Shown: positions 9,389-19,428, numbered from the stretch's first letter. The stretch: 64,000 bases of DNA from an uncultured Prevotella sp. (GCA_905233985.1 CAJOFA010000005.1:1-64000), one strand, 5' to 3'. The notes: generated by a model not told the origin, from the letters alone. Translations and numbers: made by a program.

Positions 9389-9478
9389 TCTCGCAGCGGC
9401 CGCTGCGAGATTAAACAGCGCCCGCTGCGCGATTGAACAGCGGGCGTTGCGAGATTGAGCAGCGGGCGCTGCGTTCCT
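9389..9478. repeat. 22-bp-period array, zone 3, GC-rich palindromic units
   Basis: Four units with CAGCG at 9394, 9416, 9438 and 9460, again 22 bp apart. The first is a perfect 22-bp palindrome (9389-9410, centre CGGCCG). Others read CAGCGGGCGTTGCGAGATTG-like. They could fold as short hairpins or bind a dimeric protein. Confidence 0.8.
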
Positions 9479-9524
9479 ATTTTGTTTTGATTGGTCTGTA
9501 AACGACTGATAACTAACCTTTTTG

Positions 9525-9555
9525 CAAAGGTACAAAATTATTCTGAAACAACAAA
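9525..9555 (-). promoter_or_regulatory. Second promoter reading through the repeat array
   Basis: TTTG (9552-9555), 19-bp spacer, TACCTTTG (9525-9532) on the minus strand. No coding start follows for about 780 bp, so a transcript from here would cross the whole 22-bp array and then join the helicase operon leader. It lies just downstream of hisS, so it is not the hisS promoter. Confidence 0.6.
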
Positions 9556-9617
9556 GAATTTCAACGAAAAAGTTTTGATATTGAACATCGAAAGATATGC
9601 GAAAAGAACAGAATAAA

Positions 9618-11018
9618 TTATGTTCGTGCGCACGTCTGGATAAGCTCGTCGATGGTGAGCATCCGCTGCTCGCCAGTTTCCATGTTCTTCAGCGTTAACT
9701 TGCCCTCGTTCATCTCGTTCTCGCCAGCCAGAGCCACAAACGGTATCTGCTTGGCATTGGCATACGACATCTGTTTCTTCATCTTGACTGCATCAGGGAA
9801 CAACTCTGTACGTATTCCTGACTGACGAGCTTGGCTGACGAACGGCAGACAATAGGCCGTTTCCTTTTCTCCGAAGTTGATGAACAAGAGTTGTGTACCG
9901 CTAACGGAACTCTTTGGATAAAGGTCGAGCTGGTTCAGCACGTCATAGATACGATCAGCACCAAACGAGATACCGACTCCCGAAAGTCCAGGCATGCCGA
10001 AGATACCGGTCAGGTTATCATAGCGGCCTCCTCCCGTGATGCTGCCTATCTGCACATCAAGTGCCTTCACCTCGAAAATGGCGCCTGTGTAGTAGTTCAA
10101 ACCACGGGCCAGCGTGAGGTCGAGCTGGAGCTCGTTGTTAAGTGGTGAGTGGTGAGTGGTGAGTGGTGAGTGGAGGGAAGCCGTCTTACCTGACAGGGTA
10201 TTGAGAATGAAGCGGAGCTCCTCGACGCCCTTGAGGCCGGTCTCGCTGTCCTTAAGGACTTCGGCGATGGTGTTGAGCTTCTCCTCGTTGGTGCCTTCGA
10301 GCAGGATGATGGGCTGCAGCTTCTGAATCTGCTCATCAGTCAGGCCGTCCTCACGCAGTTCGGCGTTGACGTTGTCGATGCCAATCTTGTCAAGCTTGTC
10401 GATGGCGACGGTGATGTCCACTATCTTGTCGGCAGCACCTATGACCTCAGCGATGCCGGAGAGAATCTTGCGGTTGTTGATCTTGATTTGCACACGAATG
10501 CCGAAACGGGTGAAGACGGTGTCAATAATCTGCATCAGCTCCACCTCGTTGAGCAGCGAGTCGGAGCCCACTATGTCAGCATCGCACTGGTAGAACTCAC
10601 GATAACGTCCTTTCTGCGGGCGGTCGGCACGCCACACGGGTTGTATCTGATAGCGCTTGAATGGCAACTGCAATTCCTCGCGGTGCATTACCACATAGCG
10701 TGCAAAAGGTACGGTAAGGTCGTAACGCAGTCCTTTCTCACACATCTTAGATGCCAGATGCAACGGATTACGTGCTATCAACTCCTCATCGCTCACCTTT
10801 GCCAGACAATCACCTGAGTTCAGTACTTTGAACAGCAGCTTATCGCCTTCCTCGCCATATTTACCCATCAGCGTTCCGAGTGTCTCCATTGCAGGTGTCT
10901 CTATCTGCTGAAAGCCATACAACGCATACACTTGGCGAATGGTATCGAAAATATAGTTGCGACGAGCCATCTCTACGGGGCCGAAGTCGCGCGTTCCTTT
11001 TACTATTGAAGTTTTCAT
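9618..11018 (-). CDS. hisS: Histidyl-tRNA synthetase
   Basis: A 466-residue class II aminoacyl-tRNA synthetase charging tRNA-His in the cytoplasm. Visible are the N-terminal KGTRDFGP, motif 2 ([14 protein letters not shown]), the HisA-type [10 protein letters not shown] and motif 3 [12 protein letters not shown], then an anticodon-binding domain with [14 protein letters not shown]. Residues about 281-293 ([13 protein letters not shown]) are encoded by a tract of 7-bp repeats and look like an insertion in the linker before [10 protein letters not shown]; the enzyme must tolerate it. The start overlaps the purA stop as ATGA, so purA and hisS are translationally coupled in a fur-purA-hisS operon. 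Confidence 0.98.
   Translation of the reverse strand: MKTSIVKGTRDFGPVEMARRNYIFDTIRQVYALYGFQQIETPAMETLGTLMGKYGEEGDKLLFKVLNSGDCLAKVSDEELIARNPLHLASKMCEKGLRYDLTVPFARYVVMHREELQLPFKRYQIQPVWRADRPQKGRYREFYQCDADIVGSDSLLNEVELMQIIDTVFTRFGIRVQIKINNRKILSGIAEVIGAADKIVDITVAIDKLDKIGIDNVNAELREDGLTDEQIQKLQPIILLEGTNEEKLNTIAEVLKDSETGLKGVEELRFILNTLSGKTASLHSPLTTHHSPLNNELQLDLTLARGLNYYTGAIFEVKALDVQIGSITGGGRYDNLTGIFGMPGLSGVGISFGADRIYDVLNQLDLYPKSSVSGTQLLFINFGEKETAYCLPFVSQARQSGIRTELFPDAVKMKKQMSYANAKQIPFVALAGENEMNEGKLTLKNMETGEQRMLTIDELIQTCART
10141..10175. repeat. Heptamer tract inside hisS
   Basis: Five tandem 7-bp units, AGTGGTG four times then AGTGGAG. Because three units make 21 bp, the translation has a 7-residue period (SPLTTHH). 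It lies in frame within an essential gene. Confidence 0.9.
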
Positions 11019-12286
11019 TTTCTCACAATCGTTTGTTCGCGGTCAGGACCAATAGAAATGATGCAAATGGGAGTTTCCAACTGCTGCTCAAGGAATGCGA
11101 TGTAGTCCTTGAACTGCTGGGGAAACTGGTCCTCGCTGGTGAACTTGGTCATGTCGGTCTTCCAGCCCGGCAGCGTCTCATAGACCGGCTCGATACCGTC
11201 CTCGATGTTGTAGGGGAAATAGTCAATCTGCTGACCGTTCTGCTTGTAGGCGACACAAGCCTTAATGGTATCGAAGCCGTCGAGCACGTCGCTCTTCATC
11301 ATGATGAGCTTCGTCACACCGTTGACCATGATGGCATAGCGCAGGGCAACAAGGTCAATCCAGCCGCAACGACGCTCACGTCCTGTGACGGCTCCATATT
11401 CATGGCCAAGGTCTCGGATAGTAGCTCCCGTCGCATCAAAAAGTTCCGTGGGGAAAGGTCCTGCACCAACACGTGTGCAGTAGGCTTTCATGATGCCAAA
11501 CACATCACCGATTTTATTCGGTCCTATGCCAAGGCCTGTACAAGCACCGGCACAAATGGTATTCGATGACGTGACAAAGGGATAGCTGCCGAAATCGATA
11601 TCAAGCATGGTGCCCTGTGCACCTTCACACAGCACGCTCTTTCCGCTACGCAGAATCTGATTGATTTCATGCTCGGAATCAACAATGGGGAACTGACGCA
11701 GATACTCCACGCCCTCTAACCATTTCTTCTCCACTTCGGCGATGTCATAATCGAAGTTCAGCGACTTCAGAATAGCCTCATGGCGGGCCTTGGCTGCAGC
11801 ATATTTCTCTTCGAAATTCTCCAAAATGTCGCCCACGCGCAAGCCGTTACGACTCACTTTGTCGGTGTAGGTCGGGCCAATGCCCTTACCTGTCGTTCCT
11901 ACCTTGTTCTTACCCTTCTGTGCCTCATAAGCAGCATCGAGCACACGATGGGTTGGCATGATGAGATGTGCCTTCTTCGAGATATGTAAGCGACTGCGCA
12001 ACTCATGACCGCTGGCCTCCAGCGCCTTGGCTTCGTCCATGAACAAGTCGGGAGCCAGAACGACACCGTTACCGATGATATTCACCTTGCCGCCCTGAAA
12101 GATTCCCGAGGGAATCGAACGCAGCACATATTTCTGTCCTTCAAACTCCAGCGTGTGGCCAGCATTCGGACCACCTTGAAAACGTGCAATCACATCATAA
12201 TGCGGGGTGAGTACATCGACCACCTTGCCTTTACCTTCGTCTCCCCACTGAAGTCCTAACAGGACATCTACTTTTCCTTGATTCAT
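11015..12286 (-). CDS. purA: Adenylosuccinate synthetase
   Basis: 423 residues. It catalyses GTP-dependent joining of IMP and aspartate in AMP synthesis. The N-terminus [16 protein letters not shown] holds the phosphate-binding loop with catalytic Asp; [23 protein letters not shown] and [18 protein letters not shown] are also present. Full length and intact. It lies 24 bp downstream of the fur-type gene and overlaps hisS by 4 bp. Confidence 0.98.
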   Translation of the reverse strand: MNQGKVDVLLGLQWGDEGKGKVVDVLTPHYDVIARFQGGPNAGHTLEFEGQKYVLRSIPSGIFQGGKVNIIGNGVVLAPDLFMDEAKALEASGHELRSRLHISKKAHLIMPTHRVLDAAYEAQKGKNKVGTTGKGIGPTYTDKVSRNGLRVGDILENFEEKYAAAKARHEAILKSLNFDYDIAEVEKKWLEGVEYLRQFPIVDSEHEINQILRSGKSVLCEGAQGTMLDIDFGSYPFVTSSNTICAGACTGLGIGPNKIGDVFGIMKAYCTRVGAGPFPTELFDATGATIRDLGHEYGAVTGRERRCGWIDLVALRYAIMVNGVTKLIMMKSDVLDGFDTIKACVAYKQNGQQIDYFPYNIEDGIEPVYETLPGWKTDMTKFTSEDQFPQQFKDYIAFLEQQLETPICIISIGPDREQTIVRK

Positions 12287-12310
12287 AATCGTTGGGTTTA
12301 TCTGTTTTTA

Positions 12311-12817
12311 TTATTGTTTTGTTTGTTTCTTCTTAGCAACAGCCTTCTTCTGAGCCTGTTTAATCTGACGTGTTATCTTCGCCTGACATGTACTGCAGAT
12401 ACCATATATATACAATGAGAAACCGTCTTTGCGGAATCGCTTGAGGTGAACACTACTGATAACCGAAGCTATCTCGGGCGACTTCACCTCTGTCACCTTG
12501 CCGCACACCGTACACACCTGATGACTATGACAGCTATTCTCATAGCAGGCCTCATAGTGCGTACAACCCTGAAAGCGATGACGAATAACGAGGCGCAGCT
12601 CCATAAACAGCTTCAAGGTGTTATACAGCGTAGCGCGACTGACGGGAAAATTGTCCTCTTCACTAAGTTTCTCGCTCAGTTCGTCAAGTGTGAAATGACC
12701 GTTCATGTTATAGACGGCGTCCAGAATCGCATAGCGCTCAGGAGTTCTCCGATGATTGTTAATCACCAGATAGTTCGTAAGAATACGTCTGACAGCTGTC
12801 CTTACATTCTCTTTCAT
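12311..12817 (-). CDS. Fur-family transcriptional regulator
   Basis: 168 residues. The N-terminal winged-helix region (RRTPERYAILDAVYNMNGHFT, then SRATLYNTLKLF) is followed by the dimerisation domain with CSHQ-like metal ligands (CHSHQVCTVCGKV) and a second Cys pair (GICSTCQAK), forming a structural zinc site. A lysine-rich tail ends the protein. It is likely an iron or peroxide sensor (Fur or PerR); I cannot tell which from the sequence. First gene of fur-purA-hisS. Confidence 0.93.
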   Translation of the reverse strand: MKENVRTAVRRILTNYLVINNHRRTPERYAILDAVYNMNGHFTLDELSEKLSEEDNFPVSRATLYNTLKLFMELRLVIRHRFQGCTHYEACYENSCHSHQVCTVCGKVTEVKSPEIASVISSVHLKRFRKDGFSLYIYGICSTCQAKITRQIKQAQKKAVAKKKQTKQ

Positions 12818-12839
12818 ATCATACTTTGCACTCGGGCGA

Positions 12840-12847
12840 CAAAGTTA
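12840..12847 (-). promoter_or_regulatory. -7 element of the fur-purA-hisS operon
   Basis: TAACTTTG on the minus strand, 23 bp before the start at 12817. A clear TTTG at the usual distance is not seen; a TTG-containing run lies about 17 bp upstream. Short leader, no room for a riboswitch. Confidence 0.5.
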
Positions 12848-12878
12848 CTACAAAATATTGAAAACAATGCGTTTTTGT

Positions 12879-13505
12879 TTATAAAAAATCTAAATTGAGC
12901 CGTTTCTGCATGGTTTTGGCAAGTCGTTCGTACATTAATCCCAGTTCTGCAAAGCGAATCAAGCTCTGTACGGCAGCTTTTTTCACCGCTAACGACGGCC
13001 CTTCAATAGCAGCCTGAGCCTGATCAAGATACTCACTAATGCCCCGTTCGTTGGGTTCCTGTCCATTCATGAACAGGCGCGTAATCACATGGAAACCGCA
13101 GAGCTGATAGAACTCCTTGTCGGAAGCCATCCACTCATAGGCTTTCGCCGGAGCATAGGGAAGATACTGAAAAAGGTTCATGGCTGCCTGTTCCGCCATC
13201 TCTTGAGACGGCATCTGCTCCATCAAGATGTCGATAACCTCAGGAAGCACCTTGTCGGCAGGCATCAGCATCGTAGCAAGTATCTTACACTCACGCACGT
13301 CCTCCTTCCATAAAGCAATAGAGAGATCATAGAGATTAACATCTTCTTTCTTGATTTCCTCTGCCCGTTCCTTGAGCATTAACAACGAGGCTCCCCAATT
13401 CAATTTGTAGCTCAGCCCTTTGCTGCGCATGGAAGCAGCAGTCTGTCCGTCCATCATTTGGCGGAACGACTGTTTGATTGCTTTTACCTGTTCCTGTATA
13501 GTCAT
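12879..13505 (-). CDS. AlkD-like DNA alkylation repair protein (HEAT-like repeats)
   Basis: 208 residues, all helical. The pattern of paired helices with LWKEDVRECKILATMLM resembles the AlkD/AlkC alkylation-repair superfamily, where HEAT-like repeats hold damaged DNA. The usual catalytic Trp/Asp positions cannot be assigned with confidence by eye. It overlaps dipeptidyl peptidase III by 4 bp (ATGA) and is the last gene of the AraC-DPP III-AlkD unit. Confidence 0.75.
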   Translation of the reverse strand: MTIQEQVKAIKQSFRQMMDGQTAASMRSKGLSYKLNWGASLLMLKERAEEIKKEDVNLYDLSIALWKEDVRECKILATMLMPADKVLPEVIDILMEQMPSQEMAEQAAMNLFQYLPYAPAKAYEWMASDKEFYQLCGFHVITRLFMNGQEPNERGISEYLDQAQAAIEGPSLAVKKAAVQSLIRFAELGLMYERLAKTMQKRLNLDFL

Positions 13506-15433
13506 ATCAATGTGGCGTATTCAGAACTATAGCGCAACATCTGGTCGGCATAGCTCTCTGAGTAGTTTAGTTGTATGTCTGTGATGTTTCCGTCTTGGTC
13601 GGTAACGGGTGCCATCACGGGATTGATGAATCCTTTATAGGGTGCGAGGTCAAGAAGCTTGTAGCGTTCCAACACTTCTTCATGCAACTCAGGCGACACC
13701 TTCACCGCATAGTGTTCCACCAACTGACGGGCAGCCTCATAATCACCTTCGCTCTTAATACGCTGCACCTCAGCCAGCAGACGGGCAAAGAGACGGCGCA
13801 GTTCCTCATAGTCGTTGATGCGTACATAGGTCTTCCCCTCACGCTTCACCAGTTCGACAGTCATCCCATGATCCATGCACCAATGGGCAATGAGCGCACG
13901 GTTGCGCATGTGAGCCTCTTCTATCTGGTTGCCTGGCGTGATACGGATAAGCTGAGTCATCAACCCGTTCATCATATACGTATAATACTGCGACTTATAC
14001 GCCTCCGCATCGGGCGTCAGACCTAACTCCACAAGTTTCTCGTCGGCAATATAGTAAAGCCCGAACAAGTCAGCACGGGCTTCTTCTATCGTATTTCCGT
14101 AAGCCTTTAGCGCATCTGGGTCGGTGCCCTCGAGCAACTGACCGCTACCGTGGCCGAGACATTCATGCAAATCAGTATGCAGGTCATCGCAAACATCGCC
14201 GTATTTCTCAATGAGCGAGAGCGTTAGCTGGTCAATGACAAACGCCTCTTTGAAGCCGTTGCCGTGAGCTGCCTTGTTATAGGCTTCAGTAATATTGGAG
14301 ATGGTGATGCTCTTTGAACCATATTCTGCACGAATCCAGTCAGCATTAGGCAGATTGATGCCAATGGCCGTCGAAGGGTATTCATCGCCACCCAGCATAG
14401 CAGCACAAATGACGTTGGCGGTGACGCCCTTTACTTGTTTCTTCTTGAAGCACTCATCCACAGGCGAGTGGTCCTCAAACCACTGTGCATGACTGCTGAT
14501 GGTTTGCGTGCGCTTGGTCGCCTCCATATCTTTGTACTCCACCAGTCCTTCCCACGTGCCTTTCAGCCCGAGCGGGTCACCATAGACCTCAATGAAGCCG
14601 TTAATGAAATCCACCTGCCCCTCCGTCTCTCTGACCCATTCGATAGAGTATTCATCGAACAGTTGCAAGTCGCCCGTCTCGTAGTATTTTATCAATAGCT
14701 CTATGACGTGTCGCTGACGGTCGTTCTCTGCTACTTCCGCAGCCTTCGTGAGCCAGTAGCAGATAGGTTGTATGGCAGCAGCATATCTCCCACTTGCCGA
14801 CCACACCTCTTCCACGAGTTCCCCATCGCGCTTGACGAGACGGGAGTTCAGCGGGTGATGCCCTTCACGATAGAAGGTCTCTGCCTCTTGCTGTGTCACT
14901 CCCTCATAGAAATTACAGGCGGAGGTCATCACCAGGTCTTCACCGTCGGCTTTGTTCACGCGCTTCGGCAACACCGTAGGGTCGAAGATAACAGGTCGCA
15001 GTTCATCGAACAATTCCCTGACGCTCTGCCCCTCGGCTAACGGCAATTGTGCGGGGTCAATCGCCAGCATCCCCTGCAGCAGATAGTCCTCGCTGAAGCC
15101 TGCCACGAACTTCTCGCAGCCGTAATGATGATGTATGCCGTTAGAAAACCAGACACGCTTGAGATAGACTTCCAACTCATGGAACTGAGCATCATCTGTT
15201 TTCTTTTCACGCTCCAACTTGTAAATCTCTTCCAGCGTCTTGCGTATGCGCAGGTTGTAGCTTCCAAACTGGTCGAACGTGATGTCACGACCGTAAAGCG
15301 TCGCCTGAGCCAGATAATAAATCAACTGCTTCTGTCTCAAAGACAGCTGCTCGAAACCGTTAAGACGGTAACGCAACAGCTGCAGGTCGGCAAAGCGCTC
15401 ATCCGTATAGTTAAAGTCATTGTTCATCTGCAT
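13502..15433 (-). CDS. Dipeptidyl peptidase III (M49 metallopeptidase)
   Basis: 643 residues. The zinc motif HECLGHGSG (HExxxGH type, near residue 422) and the downstream EEARAD glutamate motif define family M49, which releases dipeptides from the N-terminus of short peptides in the cytoplasm. No signal peptide. The start overlaps the stop of the AraC gene as TAATG; an alternative ATG lies two codons further in. Its operon partner on the other side is the AlkD-like gene. Confidence 0.93.
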   Translation of the reverse strand: MQMNNDFNYTDERFADLQLLRYRLNGFEQLSLRQKQLIYYLAQATLYGRDITFDQFGSYNLRIRKTLEEIYKLEREKKTDDAQFHELEVYLKRVWFSNGIHHHYGCEKFVAGFSEDYLLQGMLAIDPAQLPLAEGQSVRELFDELRPVIFDPTVLPKRVNKADGEDLVMTSACNFYEGVTQQEAETFYREGHHPLNSRLVKRDGELVEEVWSASGRYAAAIQPICYWLTKAAEVAENDRQRHVIELLIKYYETGDLQLFDEYSIEWVRETEGQVDFINGFIEVYGDPLGLKGTWEGLVEYKDMEATKRTQTISSHAQWFEDHSPVDECFKKKQVKGVTANVICAAMLGGDEYPSTAIGINLPNADWIRAEYGSKSITISNITEAYNKAAHGNGFKEAFVIDQLTLSLIEKYGDVCDDLHTDLHECLGHGSGQLLEGTDPDALKAYGNTIEEARADLFGLYYIADEKLVELGLTPDAEAYKSQYYTYMMNGLMTQLIRITPGNQIEEAHMRNRALIAHWCMDHGMTVELVKREGKTYVRINDYEELRRLFARLLAEVQRIKSEGDYEAARQLVEHYAVKVSPELHEEVLERYKLLDLAPYKGFINPVMAPVTDQDGNITDIQLNYSESYADQMLRYSSEYATLI

Positions 15434-15879
15434 TATTTTCCCTTTTCTGTATTTCCTTCGCTTCGGCGTTCTCTCTGCTGTTGGTGATACTCTCGCGGCG
15501 TTATACCCATGAAACGGTAGAAGGCTGCATAGAATGACTGCCGACAGCTAAATCCGACCATATCACTCACTTCCTCCACACGTAGAGAGTCATACCGCTC
15601 TGAACTGAGAATTGCCTGCGCCTCAGCAATACGGTATTTATTTACAAACGTCGTATAGTTCATACCGAACTGCTCACGCAAGATCACAGAGACGTAGCGG
15701 GAGTTCGTTCCCATGTCCATAGCCAGCCGGTGAGCAGAATAGCTCTTGTCCTTGTACTTCTTCTTCTCCACCAGCAGGCGCATAATCTTGGCCTTCAGGG
15801 TCTTTGTCATCTCTTCGTTGACAATTCCCTGATGGGTCGCCGTACGCGGCTTGGGCTCTTTCACATGATACTTTGTCAT
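15433..15879 (-). CDS. Small AraC-type helix-turn-helix regulator
   Basis: 148 residues, little more than an AraC/XylS DNA-binding domain. Two HTH units are visible: residues about 52-75 (SAHRLAMDMGTNSRYVSVIL) and about 100-130 (VSDMVGFSCRQSFYAAFYRF), ending MGITPREY. There is no ligand-binding domain, so it may respond through abundance or a partner. Translationally coupled to DPP III. Confidence 0.88.
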   Translation of the reverse strand: MTKYHVKEPKPRTATHQGIVNEEMTKTLKAKIMRLLVEKKKYKDKSYSAHRLAMDMGTNSRYVSVILREQFGMNYTTFVNKYRIAEAQAILSSERYDSLRVEEVSDMVGFSCRQSFYAAFYRFMGITPREYHQQQRERRSEGNTEKGK

Positions 15880-15900
15880 ATATCCACCGTATTACTGTTG

Positions 15901-15931
15901 CAAAGGTACGAATAAATCCCGAAACGCCCAA
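15901..15931 (-). promoter_or_regulatory. Promoter of the AraC-DPP III-AlkD unit
   Basis: TACCTTTG (15901-15908, minus strand) with a TTG-like -33 element 19-20 bp upstream. It lies about 22 bp before the AraC start. Confidence 0.55.
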
Positions 15932-15981
15932 GAAAAAGGGCAAGTTTCTATGCGAAGCCTGCCCTACTCTATGTGACGAAA

Positions 15982-16695
15982 CTAAGGATTCGAGATATCT
16001 ACCTTGCGACATTTGGCGAACCACTGGCGGAGGCTGCCCCGAGGTATGCCGCGCTTGACGGCTTCTTCCAGCTCATAGCGCGCCTCAGCCATACGCTGTT
16101 GCGACAGCAGGAGGTCAACACACGAGACGACATAATCGGCATTGAGCGGTTCCAGTTCCATCGCACGCTCCCAGTCATAGAGCGAGGCTTCGAGCTGGTT
16201 TATCTCACGCTCCAAGGCGGCTCGCGTGGCATACACCACTGCCTCGCCAGGAAACATCTCCACCATCATGTTCAGCTCGTCAAGGGCTTCCGTCTTTCTC
16301 CCCATCCGCTGCTGCACATAGGCATGTCCCAAACGTCCCGGCATGTTCTTCGGCGCAATGCGCAAGAGGTGCTCATAGTCAGCCAATGCGGGTTCGTAAT
16401 GGCGCTGCTGGGTGTGTACGAAGGCACGATAATAGAGGGCGGCAGGATTGTCCGGCTCATGGTCGAGGACAATGCCATACTCATTAATGGCATAATCCCA
16501 TTGTCCCAATTCGATGTTCACAGCAGCCTTACGAAGATGCAGGTCAGTCGAATATGGCGAACGGGCTATCTCAGCATTGATGGCTGTCAGCGAGTCACGC
16601 CAGTTCTGCGCCCCGACAGGACACAGAGACAAAAGCCACACAACAAACGATAAACCGATTACTCTCCACATAAATCCTAACTTCTCTTTTCTCAC
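15982..16695 (-). CDS. Exported tetratricopeptide-repeat protein
   Basis: 237 residues. A signal peptide (hydrophobic GLSFVVWLLSLCPVGAQ, likely cut after VGA) precedes about five TPR units with alternating helices (for example NPAALYYRAFVHTQQRHYEP and NMPGRLGHAYVQQRMGRKTE). A second ATG at 16671 gives a shorter signal peptide. It starts 10 bp after leuB and could be the last gene of the leu operon; its link to leucine synthesis is unclear. Periplasmic scaffold role inferred from TPR fold. Confidence 0.8.
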   Translation of the reverse strand: MRKEKLGFMWRVIGLSFVVWLLSLCPVGAQNWRDSLTAINAEIARSPYSTDLHLRKAAVNIELGQWDYAINEYGIVLDHEPDNPAALYYRAFVHTQQRHYEPALADYEHLLRIAPKNMPGRLGHAYVQQRMGRKTEALDELNMMVEMFPGEAVVYATRAALEREINQLEASLYDWERAMELEPLNADYVVSCVDLLLSQQRMAEARYELEEAVKRGIPRGSLRQWFAKCRKVDISNP

Positions 16696-16705
16696 CTCTT
16701 CCTTC

Positions 16706-17764
16706 TTACCTCTTAATATACTCTACAATCCACTTGCCGACTTCCTTTGTGCCGAACTTGGCACCACCTTCAATCTGAATCTCTGGTGTACGGACATTAG
16801 CATCGAGTGAGGCATTGACAGCTTCACGGATAAGGGCACCTTCCTCGTTTAGTCCAAAGTGCTCCAACAGCATGGCAGCAGAGAGAATCTGTGCCAGCGG
16901 ATTAGCGAGGTTCTGTCCCTTAGCCTGCGGCCACGAGCCGTGTACAGGTTCGAAAAGCGGCGTGTGTTCACCTAACGATGAAGAGGGCTGCAAGCCCATA
17001 GAACCGGTGATACACGATGTCTCATCGGTAAGAATATCACCAAAGGTATTCTCCGTCACGATGACATCAAAGAACGTGGGTTCAGTCAGCACGCGCATCG
17101 AGGCATTGTCGATGAACATATAGTCGGTAGTGACCTCCGGATACTGCGACTCCATCTCCTTGGCAATCTGTCGCCACAGACGACTCGAAGCCAGCACATT
17201 AGCCTTATCCACAACAGTCAGGTGCTTCTTGCGTGTCATAGCCATCTCGAAGGCTACCTTGAGAATGCGCTCAATCTCTGGACGTGTATAGATGTCGGTG
17301 TCGTAAGCCTTATCGTTGTCCTGATACTTCTCGCCGAAGTACATGCCACCCGTCAGCTCACGAATGACCACAAAGTCGGCACCACGCAACAGCTCGTCCT
17401 TCAACGGCGACTTGTGCAGCAGACAGTCAAAGGTAGCCACCGGGCGCACATTGGCATAAAGTCCCAACTTCTTGCGCATGGCCAGCAAACCCTGCTCAGG
17501 ACGAATCTTCGACGTCGGGTCGTTGTCGTACTTGAGGTCGCCCACAGCAGCAAACAACACGGCGTCGGCACGCATACAGACATCGTGCGTAGCCTCAGGA
17601 TAAGGGTCACCCACCTCGTCAATAGCATGTGCACCGACAATGGCTTCCTCATACTCAAACTCATGACCGAACTTCTGGGCAATGGCGTCTAACACAGCCA
17701 CCCCCTGCGTCATGATTTCCGGACCTATACCATCGCCCGGTAGAACGGCAATCTTCAGTTTCAT
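16706..17764 (-). CDS. leuB: 3-isopropylmalate dehydrogenase
   Basis: 352 residues. NAD-dependent oxidative decarboxylation of 3-isopropylmalate in leucine synthesis. Visible are [13 protein letters not shown] at the N-terminus, [10 protein letters not shown], the catalytic Lys in [14 protein letters not shown], and the metal-binding [20 protein letters not shown] closes the nucleotide site. Full length. Follows leuA2 by 35 bp. Confidence 0.97.
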   Translation of the reverse strand: MKLKIAVLPGDGIGPEIMTQGVAVLDAIAQKFGHEFEYEEAIVGAHAIDEVGDPYPEATHDVCMRADAVLFAAVGDLKYDNDPTSKIRPEQGLLAMRKKLGLYANVRPVATFDCLLHKSPLKDELLRGADFVVIRELTGGMYFGEKYQDNDKAYDTDIYTRPEIERILKVAFEMAMTRKKHLTVVDKANVLASSRLWRQIAKEMESQYPEVTTDYMFIDNASMRVLTEPTFFDVIVTENTFGDILTDETSCITGSMGLQPSSSLGEHTPLFEPVHGSWPQAKGQNLANPLAQILSAAMLLEHFGLNEEGALIREAVNASLDANVRTPEIQIEGGAKFGTKEVGKWIVEYIKR

Positions 17765-17799
17765 ATTTTATCTGTTTTCGTTATGACGTTATCACGTAA

Positions 17800-19428
17800 T
17801 TATAATTCATTCTCAATAATGTTCAGCATCTTGAACGTGGCTTTGATGGCAGCTTCCGTCTGGTCGGCATCAAGGCCACGCGTACGCAACAGCCCATCCT
17901 TATAATGCCACGAGATGACCGTCTGCACCAAAGCATCGGTACGTCCTCCCGGCGGGATGCTGACCTGATAGTTGGCCAGAATAGGGAACGTGCGGTTAAG
18001 ATATTTCTTATAAATGTAACGCAAAGCCTTGACGAACGCATCATACTGACCGTCGCCTGTAGCACCTGCCTCATACTGCTTACCGTTGATTTCCACACGT
18101 ACATTGGCACCAGGCTTCAAGCCGTAAGCTGTTGAGACGACATAGCTGATAAGCTTTACCTTTTCCTCACTACCATCATGTTTCAACACATCGCTGACGA
18201 TGTAAGGCAGGTCGTCCTGCGTCACGATCTCCTTCTTGTCGCCCAACTCGGTGATGCGCTGGGTCACCCGTCGTGTCTGCTCTGGTGTTAACTCCAACCC
18301 CAACTCCTCGAGGTTCTTGGCAATATTGGCGCGACCGCTGGTCTTACCCATCGCATACTCACGCTTACGACCGAAACGCTCGGGCATCAGCTCATTATAG
18401 TAGAGTTTGTCCTTCGTATCGCCATCGGCATGAACACCAGCCACTTGCGTAAAGACATTCTCACCCACAATGGGTTGGTTAGGTGCTACGCTAATACCGC
18501 TGAAGCTCTCCACCATACGCGAGAGATCGTTCAGTTCACTCTCCACAATGTTCGTCTTGGCGTGGAACTGGTCTTTCAGAATGGCCTGCACCGAAGCTAA
18601 GGGAGCATTGCCACAGCGCTCGCCGAGTCCGTTGACGGTAACGTGCAAGCCCTTGGCACCACTAAGCACAGCAGCCAGCGAGTTACTCACGGCGAGGTCG
18701 TAGTCGTTGTGCGCATGGAAGTCGAAGTGCAGGTCAGGATAGCGCTTGAGCATCTTGCGGAAATATTCAATGACCTGCAGGGGATTCATCACGCCCAGCG
18801 TGTCGGGAAGCATGAATCTTTGAATGTTGAAGTTTGAAGTTTGAAGTTTATGATGACCTTCCGTCAACGCATCCATCAGCTGATAGACATACTCCGGCGA
18901 GTCCTTCATGCCGTTCGACCAGTCTTCCAGATAGAGGTTGACGGTCATTCCCTTCGAGGCAGCGTATGCCACCTCGTCCTGAATATCGGCGATATGCTCC
19001 TCGGGGGTCTTGTTCAACTGCTGGAGGCAATGCTTCAGCGAACCTTTGGCCAGCAGGTTCACCACGCGCCCGCCACAGTCGGCAATCCAATCCACCGAGG
19101 CGTGACCATCAACGAAGCCTAACACCTCCACGCGGTCAAGCATGTCAGCCTGCCGCGCATAGCGGCAAATCTTCGTTACGGCCTCACGCTCACCCTCCGA
19201 CACACGCGCTGACCCCACTTCGATGCGGTCAACATTCAGGTCTTTGAGCAGCTTACGGGCAATCACAAGTTTCTCATGCGACAGGAACGAGACGCCGTTC
19301 GTCTGTTCACCATCACGCAACGTGGAGTCCATAATCTCCACAAAGACAGGACGACCACGCAGACTCTCCCCCGCCCCCTCCCTGCGAGGGAGGGGAGCAG
19401 ATTCTTTATGTATTGTTGTTTTCTCCAT
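17800..19428 (-). CDS. Second isopropylmalate/citramalate synthase family enzyme (LeuA2)
   Basis: 542 residues. The HMGL-like barrel opens with MDSTLRDGEQTNGVSF, has metal-binding DFHAHNDYDLAVSNS, and ends in a LeuA-type dimerisation/regulatory domain (GATGDGQYDAFVKALRYI). In Bacteroidetes this gene regularly accompanies leuA; it may make isopropylmalate or (R)-citramalate. Two insertions are visible: residues about 9-22 ([14 protein letters not shown]) come from a GC-rich palindromic element, and residues about 194-203 (KLQTSNFNIQ) from 7-bp repeats. No other start codon fits after the first insertion, so it must be translated if ATG 19428 is used. Confidence 0.9.
   Translation of the reverse strand: MEKTTIHKESAPLPRREGAGESLRGRPVFVEIMDSTLRDGEQTNGVSFLSHEKLVIARKLLKDLNVDRIEVGSARVSEGEREAVTKICRYARQADMLDRVEVLGFVDGHASVDWIADCGGRVVNLLAKGSLKHCLQQLNKTPEEHIADIQDEVAYAASKGMTVNLYLEDWSNGMKDSPEYVYQLMDALTEGHHKLQTSNFNIQRFMLPDTLGVMNPLQVIEYFRKMLKRYPDLHFDFHAHNDYDLAVSNSLAAVLSGAKGLHVTVNGLGERCGNAPLASVQAILKDQFHAKTNIVESELNDLSRMVESFSGISVAPNQPIVGENVFTQVAGVHADGDTKDKLYYNELMPERFGRKREYAMGKTSGRANIAKNLEELGLELTPEQTRRVTQRITELGDKKEIVTQDDLPYIVSDVLKHDGSEEKVKLISYVVSTAYGLKPGANVRVEINGKQYEAGATGDGQYDAFVKALRYIYKKYLNRTFPILANYQVSIPPGGRTDALVQTVISWHYKDGLLRTRGLDADQTEAAIKATFKMLNIIENEL
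18820..18847. repeat. Heptamer tract inside leuA2
   Basis: Four 7-bp units: TTGAATG then TTGAAGT three times. It is in frame and encodes part of LQTSNFNIQ in the barrel of the enzyme. Confidence 0.9.
19361..19404. repeat. Palindromic element copy 1 (in leuA2 N-terminus)
   Basis: A 44-bp element with a perfect 9-bp stem (CCCCTCCCT, GCG loop, AGGGAGGGG). It is nearly identical to copy 4 at 21451-21494. Translated as [12 protein letters not shown]. Confidence 0.88.

Noticed and set aside
9019..9478. CRISPR array
   Set aside because: Units are 22 bp head to tail without unique spacers, drift in sequence and have no cas genes nearby.
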